Numbered from the stretch's first letter, positions 1 through 6,885 are shown. The stretch is 7,066 bases of DNA from an uncultured Chitinophagaceae bacterium (GCA_903832075.1 CAILAF010000414.1:1-7066); one strand, 5' to 3'. A program made the numbers and translations. The notes: generated from the sequence alone by a model not told the origin.

Positions 1-182
1 ATTCTATTCCAACAACAGAAAAGAAATAAGTTTTATTCAAAAGATTATTAATATAGAGATAAATTTATAAAAAGATAAAATGTAGTTTGTTTACGAATAA
101 AAACTATTGTTACAGTTTGTCTTTGATTATTTTGAATTAATTATTATTAAAATCAGCAATTACCTGCAATAATATTATCTTT
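1..182. other. Non-coding leader region upstream of the nagB fusion
   Basis: This AT-rich stretch holds no convincing coding sequence on either strand. It contains a candidate promoter (107-134) and two copies of AGTTTGT, at 84-90 and 114-120, exactly 30 bases apart. No Shine-Dalgarno-like sequence precedes the start codon at 183, which is usual in Bacteroidota. Whatever gene lies to the left is outside the window. Confidence 0.6.
107..134 (+). promoter_or_regulatory. Candidate Bacteroidota-type promoter of the nagB fusion
   Basis: TTG at 107-109 and TTATTTTG at 127-134 are separated by 17 bases. The Bacteroidota primary sigma factor recognises a -33 TTG-like element and a -7 TAnnTTTG element about 17-23 bases apart; here the -7 box has one mismatch (second base T instead of A). 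A start site near 140 would give a leader of about 40 bases. In such AT-rich DNA similar strings arise easily by chance, so this is tentative. Confidence 0.3.
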
Positions 183-2129
183 ATGCCGCAAAAAAACGCA
201 AATATGCCCCAATCAAAATTAAACGTTGACTTGACTGATAGTTTTGAAAAAATACCTGTCAAGATTTATAGTAATACCAAACAAGGCTCCCATTTTGTAG
301 CGCAAGAGATTGCCAAATTAATTAGAGATAAACAAAAGAATAATGAGAACTGTATTTTAGGATTAGCAACAGGCTCAACCCCAATTACTTTATATGCTGA
401 ATTAGTTCGCATGCACAAAGAAGAAGGTTTGAGTTTTAAAAATGTGATCACTTTTAATTTAGATGAATATTATCCATTGCAAAGAAAAGCTTTACAAAGT
501 TATTGGAGTTTTATGCATCGGCATTTATTCAATCATATTGATATTAATACATCAAACATTCATATTCCAAACGGAGAATTATCAAAAGAAGAAATAAAAA
601 AACAATGTCTTCAATACGAACAAGAGATCGAAGCACTTGGCGGAATTGATTTGCAAATATTAGGAATCGGTAATAATGGTCATATTGGTTTTAATGAACC
701 CGGTTCAAGTATTTTTTCTAAAACACGTTTAGTAAGTTTAGATAACAGCACTCGTATTGCCAATGCTTATGAGTTTCAAAATATTTCGCAAGTACCGCGA
801 ATGGCAGTAACGATGGGCATTAGCACCATTCTAAAAGCGAAAAGAATATTATTGATGGCATGGGGAATGAAAGCACCCATCATCGCTAAAAGTGTAGAAG
901 GACATGTAACAGAACAAATACCTGCAAGTATCTTACAACAGCACAATGATTGCACTTTTGTGATTGATGAAAATGCTGCAAGTGAGTTAACCAGAATAAA
1001 ATCTCCATGGTTAACAGGTGAATGTGAGTGGACACCTATTATGATCAAAAGAGCTGTTGTTAATACTGCACTTAAATTGAATAAACCAATATTAAGTTTA
1101 ACAACACACGATTATAATGAAAATGGTTTAGGAGATTTATTAGTTGAAAAAGGCGAAGCCTACGAAATTAATTTACAAGTTTATTATATGTTGCGTGATA
1201 GCATTACAGGTTGGCCTGGTGGTAAACCAAACGCTATTATTCCTGCACATCCTGAAAGAAGTTTGCCGCATCCTAAAAGATGTTTGATTTTTTCACCGCA
1301 TCCTGATGATGATATTATTAGTATGGGCGGAACCTTTATGCGTTTGCATGATCAAGGAAATGATGTACATGTTGCCTATCAAACCAGCGGTAATATTGCA
1401 GTAACAGATGAATTTGTTACAAGATTCTTAGATTTTGCAGTTGGCTTTGAAGAACAGTTTGGAATTGATAATCATAAGAGCAAAGATATTTTAACTAAAT
1501 CAAGAAACTATTTAGCAAGCAAAAAAGTGAATGAAGTTGATACTGATGAAATAAGATCAATAAAAGGATTGATTAGAAGATGTGAAGCTAAAGCAACTTG
1601 CAGATATGTTGGATTGAAAGAACACAATTGCCATTTTTTAAATCTTCCTTTTTATGAGACAGGAACTGTTGAAAAAAATCCAATGAGTGAAAAAGATATT
1701 TTAATAACAATGGAATTATTGAATAAATTAAAACCACAACAAATTTTTTGTGCCGGTGATTTAGCCGATCCGCATGGAACACATAAAGTTTGTTTGGATA
1801 TTGTTTTTGAAAGTTTGAATCGTTTAAAAAAATCTGGGGCAGAATGGATAAAAGATTGTTGGGTTTGGTTATATAAAGGTGCATGGCAAGAATGGGATAT
1901 TGCTGATATTGAAATGGCTATTCCAATGAGTCCTGATCAGGTTATGAAAAAACGTTTTGGAATTTTTATTCATCAATCACAAAAAGATATGGTTCCGTTT
2001 CAGGGAAGCGATAGCAGAGAGTTTTGGCAAAGAGCAGAAGACAGAAATACGAATACCGCCAATTTGTATGCAGTATTGGGTTTAACTAAATATGCCGCAA
2101 TGGAAGCATTTGTAAGATGGCATTATTAA
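183..2129 (+). CDS. nagB: Glucosamine-6-phosphate deaminase fused to a PIG-L/LmbE-type deacetylase
   Basis: This cytoplasmic two-domain enzyme has 648 residues, against about 266 for stand-alone E. coli NagB. Residues ~23-300 are the NagB domain, which converts glucosamine-6-phosphate to fructose-6-phosphate and ammonia: phosphate loop ATGSTP at 62-67, general-base Asp94 in NLDEYY, and GIGNNGHIGFNEP at 161-173 with His167 and Glu172. The E. coli Asp141 position is Asn165, which I recall as common in other NagB proteins. Arg191 and Lys230 match substrate-phosphate ligands. Residues ~365-648 are a PIG-L/LmbE zinc deacetylase: HPDDD at 373-377 (metal ligands His373 and Asp376, likely base Asp375) and DPHGTH at 529-534 (His534 as third ligand). 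The fusion is a known Bacteroidota architecture; the deacetylase substrate is not settled, and N-acetylated amino sugar is my inference. The start at 183 could instead be the in-frame ATG at 204; neither has a Shine-Dalgarno. A PAP2-like gene follows after 45 bp. Confidence 0.93.
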   Translation: MPQKNANMPQSKLNVDLTDSFEKIPVKIYSNTKQGSHFVAQEIAKLIRDKQKNNENCILGLATGSTPITLYAELVRMHKEEGLSFKNVITFNLDEYYPLQRKALQSYWSFMHRHLFNHIDINTSNIHIPNGELSKEEIKKQCLQYEQEIEALGGIDLQILGIGNNGHIGFNEPGSSIFSKTRLVSLDNSTRIANAYEFQNISQVPRMAVTMGISTILKAKRILLMAWGMKAPIIAKSVEGHVTEQIPASILQQHNDCTFVIDENAASELTRIKSPWLTGECEWTPIMIKRAVVNTALKLNKPILSLTTHDYNENGLGDLLVEKGEAYEINLQVYYMLRDSITGWPGGKPNAIIPAHPERSLPHPKRCLIFSPHPDDDIISMGGTFMRLHDQGNDVHVAYQTSGNIAVTDEFVTRFLDFAVGFEEQFGIDNHKSKDILTKSRNYLASKKVNEVDTDEIRSIKGLIRRCEAKATCRYVGLKEHNCHFLNLPFYETGTVEKNPMSEKDILITMELLNKLKPQQIFCAGDLADPHGTHKVCLDIVFESLNRLKKSGAEWIKDCWVWLYKGAWQEWDIADIEMAIPMSPDQVMKKRFGIFIHQSQKDMVPFQGSDSREFWQRAEDRNTNTANLYAVLGLTKYAAMEAFVRWHY

Positions 2130-2174
2130 AAATAGTTACACTATATTGCAGTACCAAATACACTGCTTTAAAAT

Positions 2175-2810
2175 ATGCTTGACGATAATAATATTGAGAT
2201 TGTTAGTTGGAAAGAAGTTTGGAGATATGATTCATTTAGAAATAAAATAATTACTGGATGTATTGCCTTACTTGCTATACTTATTACATTACCATTCTTT
2301 TTTGAACACATAGAAAAAAGAAGAGGTGCGGTTTTAAATGATATTTTTTTAAGCGATCTTCCATCGTTAGATTTTTCTATTCCAATATTTATTTTGATTT
2401 GGGCAGGTGCTGCTATAATCTTTTATAAGTGCATAAAAAATCCTTATGTATGTATTATTTTTTTATGGAGCTATATATTATTATGCTTGACAAGAATAAT
2501 GACAATAAGTTTCATTTCATTAAATCCACCCGAGGATATTATTGTGCTTAAAGATCCTATTACCAATGTTTTCTACGGAGGGAAATTTATTACTAAAGAT
2601 TTATTTTACTCAGGACATGTAGCTACTCAGTTTCTGGTTTTTTTATGCTTGCAAAAAAAAGTTTTAAAAATAATCAACTTAATTTTTGCAATCTTATTAG
2701 CAATAATGATACTTTTTCAACACGTTCATTATACAATTGATGTTTTAGCTGCACCATTATTTGCATATGGCTGTTACTGGATTGCAAAATTCACTATTGT
2801 GCATGTTTAA
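2175..2810 (+). CDS. PAP2 / sphingomyelin-synthase-like integral membrane enzyme
   Basis: This 211-residue inner-membrane protein has about six hydrophobic helices (roughly 23-43, 67-87, 90-114, 148-160, 163-182 and 188-206). It carries the paired signatures of the PAP2_C / sphingomyelin-synthase-like group: SGH with His148 after KDLFY, and HVHYTIDVLAA at 183-193 with His185 and Asp189, the expected His-His-Asp catalytic triad. The stretch LTRIMTISFISLNPPE (105-120), followed by KDP, also fits that group. Relatives transfer a phospho-head-group between lipids or hydrolyse lipid phosphates. Many Bacteroidota make sphingolipids, so phosphosphingolipid synthesis is plausible, but a simple lipid phosphatase is equally possible from sequence alone. 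No signal peptide is evident; the N-terminal ~22 residues look cytoplasmic. The gene begins 45 bp after the nagB fusion without a clear promoter or Shine-Dalgarno and may be cotranscribed with it. Its stop codon overlaps the stop of the opposing BamA-like gene. Confidence 0.8.
   Translation: MLDDNNIEIVSWKEVWRYDSFRNKIITGCIALLAILITLPFFFEHIEKRRGAVLNDIFLSDLPSLDFSIPIFILIWAGAAIIFYKCIKNPYVCIIFLWSYILLCLTRIMTISFISLNPPEDIIVLKDPITNVFYGGKFITKDLFYSGHVATQFLVFLCLQKKVLKIINLIFAILLAIMILFQHVHYTIDVLAAPLFAYGCYWIAKFTIVHV
2807..2810. other. Overlapping convergent stop codons (TTAA)
   Basis: The + strand stop TAA occupies 2808-2810 and the - strand stop TAA occupies 2807-2809 (read as TTA on +). The two genes therefore end inside one palindromic TTAA, with no intergenic space and no visible hairpin terminator; each transcript must run into the 3' end of the other gene unless it is ended by another means. 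Confidence 0.95.
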
Positions 2811-3910
2811 AAAGCTTCCCCTAATTGTAGATAAAAACCATCATTATTATTTTGTCCTATTCCATAATCCAATCTAATATTCAATTTTTCGGATTTATTA
2901 ATTGCAAATCGTAAACCACCACCATAAGAATACTTTAGATTATTGAAAGAATAATCAAAAAACTTATTTCCAACATCACCAAAGCTTCCAAAAAAAGTAA
3001 CCCCAACTCTTTTAATTAATTGAATTCTATATTCAGCCTGAAATACTAATTGATTTTTATCTCTATAACGCCCATCATAAAAACCACGCATTTTATTTGC
3101 ACCACCAAAATTTGCTAAACTTCTTAACGGAATAGAATCGCCAAAATTATTAAAGCTATATGCCTGAAGAGCTAAAACTTGTTCATTATGGATACGAAAA
3201 TATTTTCTTATATCAAGTACGACATTAGTATAATTATATGTTGATCCGAAAATTTTATCGAAGTGATCAAAATATAATTGCATAAAACTTCCCTTGTTAG
3301 GTGCAAAAGCATCTTTCCTATTATCATAAGTAAGACTTCCACCAAAACCTGAAATAAAATATCCGTTTCGTCCAGTTACGTTTTGCTTCTCAAAAAGTCC
3401 ACCTTTCATATAATCAACATCACTTACATTTTGCAATTCAAATAAACCACCTGCAAAAAAATTATTTCCCAATTTTCTTAATAAATGCAGATAAACATAA
3501 TATTGTTTGAAACTATAAGATTCTTGATTGCTATCAGGTGCATTTTCCCCCAGTCCCCAAAATTTATCAGGAAAAGAACTATAAGATATTTGATAATTAA
3601 AAATGAATTTTTCATGCGGCAAATAAGTTGCACCATTCAGTGCAGTTACAAATTGTTTCTTTAAAGAATATAATGCAATTGCCTGCATATTGGATGTACG
3701 TGTTGTAGTGTCTTTAAGTTTTAGATGAAATGTTTTAGAAAGAATAATACCAAAAGACCAATCTGTTTCAACTGATCTTGAAATAACCGGAAAAATTTGA
3801 GTATGCTTAGGTTTAATGGAGTCATTACTATTTTGAGCATTCAAAATAATAAAAGAAAAGAATGATACCTGCAGAAGAAAAAATTTCAATTTTAAATTTA
3901 ATCCAAGCAT
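2807..3910 (-). CDS. BamA/TamA-family outer-membrane barrel without POTRA domains
   Basis: The 367-residue precursor starts with a signal peptide (hydrophobic ~9-24, probable cleavage after NAQ at 24-26) and continues as alternating, aromatic-rich beta strands. Omp85-superfamily marks are clear: YDNRKDAFAPNKGSF at 195-209, the loop-6 MRGF motif at 274-277 within GGANKMRGF (Arg275 enters the barrel lumen in this family), FGSFGDVG at 307-314, and RLDYGIG near the end. The chain ends in Phe after FYLQLGEA, as expected for an outer-membrane beta-signal. There is room for one 16-strand barrel but for no POTRA repeats, and no lipase or other passenger is present, so it is shorter than BamA or TamA. 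Members insert or export proteins across the outer membrane; what this short form handles is unknown. It lies 120 bp downstream of the co-directional 941-aa gene. The ATG at 3910 is the only start that keeps the signal peptide. Confidence 0.85.
   Translation of the reverse strand: MLGLNLKLKFFLLQVSFFSFIILNAQNSNDSIKPKHTQIFPVISRSVETDWSFGIILSKTFHLKLKDTTTRTSNMQAIALYSLKKQFVTALNGATYLPHEKFIFNYQISYSSFPDKFWGLGENAPDSNQESYSFKQYYVYLHLLRKLGNNFFAGGLFELQNVSDVDYMKGGLFEKQNVTGRNGYFISGFGGSLTYDNRKDAFAPNKGSFMQLYFDHFDKIFGSTYNYTNVVLDIRKYFRIHNEQVLALQAYSFNNFGDSIPLRSLANFGGANKMRGFYDGRYRDKNQLVFQAEYRIQLIKRVGVTFFGSFGDVGNKFFDYSFNNLKYSYGGGLRFAINKSEKLNIRLDYGIGQNNNDGFYLQLGEAF
3378..3451 (-). repeat. Degenerate in-frame direct repeat inside the BamA-like gene
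   Basis: The 26-base units 3378-3403 and 3426-3451 agree at 19 of 26 positions and lie exactly 48 bases (16 codons) apart. In protein they read GGLFELQNVS (154-163) and GGLFEKQNVT (170-179). The period suits two neighbouring beta strands or a duplicated hairpin of the barrel, and the sequence between them (DVDYMK) would form a turn. Confidence 0.6.
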
Positions 3911-3913
3911 AAG

Positions 3914-3949
3914 TTTACAAAAATAACTATCCTTATTAAAGTTTGTAAA
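3914..3949. repeat. 8-bp perfect inverted repeat overlapping the BamA-like gene's promoter candidate
   Basis: TTTACAAA at 3914-3921 and its exact complement TTTGTAAA at 3942-3949 are separated by 20 bases, so the arm centres are 28 bases apart. The left arm overlaps the candidate -7 box. The arrangement would suit a dimeric regulator, but the arms are short and AT-rich, and chance is a real alternative. Confidence 0.35.
3918..3925 (-). promoter_or_regulatory. Candidate -7 promoter box of the BamA-like gene
   Basis: Read on the - strand this is TATTTTTG, an exact match to the Bacteroidota -7 consensus TAnnTTTG. It ends seven bases before the start ATG, so transcription from it would give a leaderless or nearly leaderless message. 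No TTG-type -33 element sits at the expected distance, which lowers confidence. Confidence 0.25.
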
Positions 3950-4030
3950 AGTAAATGAAATGATTTTTCAGGAAATAGTTTCCATTTGTAAATATAAGAA
4001 ATCAATACTTTGGCTTATTCTTTTGACGGA

Positions 4031-6856
4031 TTAATTCGATTGCCCATTGGCACCAAATTTTTTGATATTGATTTGTCTCTTTTTCACCAATACTTTAAAA
4101 ACAAGTGTATTATTAAAACCATTGGTTACTTTAATATTTTTAGAAACATCCATCGCTTCATATTGAGTAGGTAAACTTGATGGATTGATATGAATTGTAT
4201 AATCTCCTTCAGGTAAGTACAAAACAAATTCTCCTCTATCATCTGTAATGGCTGTAAAATTTTTTCCTTTATTATCTGTTGCAATTATTCGAATATTATT
4301 AATGGCTTCATCCGTTTCATAACTGAATTCCTGCTTTTGTAATAAGATGCTTCCTTTCAATAAAGTCATTTTATGCAAAGGAATTTGCAAATAAGTTTTA
4401 CCATTTACAAATATTGCAGTGTTTTCTCCAACATAACCGGCACTTTGCAAAACAGATATATTATAATCTCCACCGGGAATATTGTTGTAAAATATCTTAC
4501 CCATTAAATCAGTTGTAAAAATATCATTATTGATCTTTACAATTGTATTTACTGCTAATGGTTCTCCAATATCATAATGATCATTACCATTCAAATCGAG
4601 ATAAACTAATAATTCCAATGATCCTTTCTCTCCTTTCCTTGTTTTTTCAGTTCCTAATTTTTTAACTAAGCCAATATCAATTCTTGAATTATTGTTTAAA
4701 TTATTTTGGAACAAAGTATTTCTTACTTGATTATAATTCATTTCCAACGACATTGAATGAGGTAGTTTGTAAGAACCATGCATGGAAATATTGTTTGTCC
4801 ATTTTTCATAACTATTATCATAAGTAATAAACTCACTGATACTTAACATTAATCTTTTATGAAAGACAGCTCCATTAAAAGACGGGCCAACTGTATATAA
4901 TTCATATTTCCTACCTGTGGCTGCATATACATTTAACTCAGTTGGATAAAACGGACCATTTTGTAAAAATGCATTTATAGCAAAACGTTTGTATTGATAA
5001 TTTGCTGCAACCTTCCAACTATTAAAATTTTTATATCCAACATTATTGCTTGTAGAAGCACCATCATCAATACTCAAAGAAAATAATTGATGATTGAGAG
5101 ATGAATAATTAATTACAAAGCTTATTCGTTTTGATGTTATTGATTGAGCGAACACATTACCGGCTGCATTATAAGTATTGCTCTCTGTATAATAATACGG
5201 TTTAATGGTTAAAGACGCTCTTCCAAACCTTTTTTCAAGGCCAACTTCAACAGTTTCTAAATAATCATTAAGATTTAAGAAAGAAGCATAGGGTGATAAA
5301 TAATTAGGCGTATTACTAAACTTAAAATACTTTGCCCAAAAGTTGAAATCGCTTTTGATACTATAACTTATTTTCTCTTCCAAATTCACTGCACCTTTTT
5401 GCAGGCCTGCATAAGAATTAGTGCTTAAATAATTATTTGAAACTATTTGCCATTTTTTGATGAAAGTGTTTGCTGAAAAAGAAACAGCTGCACCAGTTAC
5501 TTTTTGTTTTACACTATCATAATTTGCATTGTTTGAAAAACTGTTATAAATACCCAAAGAAAAAAATTGTTTCTTTTTTACATTCCAATCCATTGATCCA
5601 CCAAACAATAAACTATTTGCATGATTGAATGGATCGAATAATTGAATAACCTGTGATTTAAGTTGAGATGTTTCAGATAGTTTATTTGTATAACTACCAA
5701 ACAAAGAATTATACGGAGCGAAACCAGCTAATTTAAAATCACCAACAATATTATCGTTTCCATTTACATAACCTAATTCATATTGCTTCTTATTATCGCT
5801 GGAATATTTTACGCTTATTCCTCTGCCTGATAAAGGCATTTCTAAATTTCTATAAATATCGCCGGCCTTTAATGACAATCCATTATTTCCGGTATAGTTT
5901 ATATACGTATTCATTAATTCAACAGGACTGGCACCATTGTTTTTTGGATAAACAAACCCATCAATATGATAATGCAAATCGCCATTAGTTAATTGTTTAT
6001 TTACATCAGTTATTACTTCATAATATTTATTTTCAGAACTCGCATCTCTTAAATAAATACCCACCATATTGTTTGAGTTAACACTTGTTGTTACTTCCTG
6101 ATCATAATAATTTTTTTGGCTATTAACATTAAATACATTGAAAAGATGTGAAGAGAAAATACTATCGTTAGAAGTAAACTCTCCCAAAATATGTAACTGA
6201 ATATTGTTTTGGACAAACAATGGTTCGGGTAAAAAATATCTAATTGTTAAAAGCGTATCTGTAAATGCAGGAATAAAATAATTTACTTGACCATTCTTAT
6301 TTTTTTCAGAATTGAATTGATTGTTGATTGCGAAATGAACTGTTTCTCCGGCATTACCAATATTGCTACATCTTACTTTTATTTCAATAGCTTCGGAAGG
6401 AGTATGTATATACATTTCAGATTCAATCAATGCTGCATAAATATCTCTGGTATGTTCAATCTTAATAATTGCATCTGAAAAAAAATGAGATGAAATAACA
6501 TTTGGCAAGTTTGCTTCAACATGCAATGTATAAGAACTATCGGCTTTTGCTTTTCGCGGAATGAATAAATTGATAGGCAAAAACATTGTATCATGCGCAG
6601 GTATGATAATTGAATCATGTTCTGAGCCAATAACTTTTAAAGTATTTATTGAAATAGTTGGATGAATTTTAATAGCAGTTGTACCTAAATTTATTAAATG
6701 TGCATTGATATGTTTAGTAGCTCCGGAAACTGCAACAGTAGAATCATGATCAAAATATATTGCAACCTGAGCGTAGGAAAATATTTTTACGCCAAGCAAC
6801 AAAATAGTAAGGAAACAAATCCTTACAAATTTTTCACAATAGGAATTTAGATTCAC
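4031..6856 (-). CDS. Large outer-membrane protein with usher-like layout (Ig-like modules, beta-barrel, SdrD-B-like and carboxypeptidase-regulatory-like domains)
   Basis: I do not recognise this 941-residue protein as a named family. A signal peptide is clear: basic residues at 9-12, hydrophobic 13-27, cleavage near SYAQ (27-30). Residues ~31-245 look like two Ig-like modules of the CARDB/NEW3 style, seen in phrases such as INAHLINLGTT and IEIKVRCSNIGNAG. Residues ~255-735 are alternating strands rich in Tyr, Phe and Asn, as in an outer-membrane barrel, with GDIYRNLEMPLSGRGISVKY at 332-351. Residues ~746-805 are SdrD-B-like, with the acidic loop DLNGNDHYDIGEP (754-766). Residues ~833-920 resemble a carboxypeptidase-regulatory/transthyretin-like fold, with DDRGEFVLYLPEGDYTI (872-888). 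N-domain, ~480-residue barrel and two C-terminal sandwiches parallel a pilus usher, but no chaperone or subunit gene is visible. The start is GTG at 6856; an in-frame stop lies three codons upstream, and later starts would destroy the signal peptide. The BamA-like gene follows downstream. Confidence 0.75.
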   Translation of the reverse strand: MNLNSYCEKFVRICFLTILLLGVKIFSYAQVAIYFDHDSTVAVSGATKHINAHLINLGTTAIKIHPTISINTLKVIGSEHDSIIIPAHDTMFLPINLFIPRKAKADSSYTLHVEANLPNVISSHFFSDAIIKIEHTRDIYAALIESEMYIHTPSEAIEIKVRCSNIGNAGETVHFAINNQFNSEKNKNGQVNYFIPAFTDTLLTIRYFLPEPLFVQNNIQLHILGEFTSNDSIFSSHLFNVFNVNSQKNYYDQEVTTSVNSNNMVGIYLRDASSENKYYEVITDVNKQLTNGDLHYHIDGFVYPKNNGASPVELMNTYINYTGNNGLSLKAGDIYRNLEMPLSGRGISVKYSSDNKKQYELGYVNGNDNIVGDFKLAGFAPYNSLFGSYTNKLSETSQLKSQVIQLFDPFNHANSLLFGGSMDWNVKKKQFFSLGIYNSFSNNANYDSVKQKVTGAAVSFSANTFIKKWQIVSNNYLSTNSYAGLQKGAVNLEEKISYSIKSDFNFWAKYFKFSNTPNYLSPYASFLNLNDYLETVEVGLEKRFGRASLTIKPYYYTESNTYNAAGNVFAQSITSKRISFVINYSSLNHQLFSLSIDDGASTSNNVGYKNFNSWKVAANYQYKRFAINAFLQNGPFYPTELNVYAATGRKYELYTVGPSFNGAVFHKRLMLSISEFITYDNSYEKWTNNISMHGSYKLPHSMSLEMNYNQVRNTLFQNNLNNNSRIDIGLVKKLGTEKTRKGEKGSLELLVYLDLNGNDHYDIGEPLAVNTIVKINNDIFTTDLMGKIFYNNIPGGDYNISVLQSAGYVGENTAIFVNGKTYLQIPLHKMTLLKGSILLQKQEFSYETDEAINNIRIIATDNKGKNFTAITDDRGEFVLYLPEGDYTIHINPSSLPTQYEAMDVSKNIKVTNGFNNTLVFKVLVKKRQINIKKFGANGQSN

Positions 6857-6885
6857 TGTTTTTTATAAAATTTGGATTTAATCTT

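Larger units (their letters stand above)
3911..4030. other. Intergenic spacer between the two outer-membrane genes
   Basis: These 120 bases separate the stop of the 941-aa gene from the start of the BamA-like gene. They hold a possible -7 promoter box (3918-3925), an 8-bp inverted repeat TTTACAAA / TTTGTAAA at 3914-3921 and 3942-3949, and a further TTTGTAAA at 3985-3992. No convincing terminator or Shine-Dalgarno was found, so read-through from the upstream gene is possible alongside a private promoter. Confidence 0.55.

Noticed and set aside
266..451. 61-aa open frame on the - strand near the nagB start
   Set aside because: It overlaps the conserved phosphate-loop region of NagB and shows no features of its own.
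776..1048. 90-aa open frame on the - strand inside the NagB domain
   Set aside because: It is the complement of conserved NagB coding sequence with no independent support.
1588..1884. 98-aa open frame on the - strand inside the nagB fusion
   Set aside because: It lies wholly opposite a strongly conserved deacetylase coding region, has no recognisable motif and no promoter, and is best explained as a shadow frame.
2148..2166. GCAGT / ACTGC hairpin followed by TTT in the 45-bp gap before the PAP2-like gene
   Set aside because: The stem is only five pairs, the T run is three bases, and the start codon follows within eight bases; it is too weak to call a terminator.
3971..3983. GGAAA-TAG-TTTCC small palindrome downstream of the 941-aa gene, considered as a terminator
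   Set aside because: Five pairs and a three-base loop with no U-run on the leftward transcript; likely chance.
6287..6630. Small open frames on both strands (63 aa on +, 67 aa on -) inside the 941-aa gene
   Set aside because: They overlap the Ig-like modules of the real gene, overlap each other, and resemble no protein I know.
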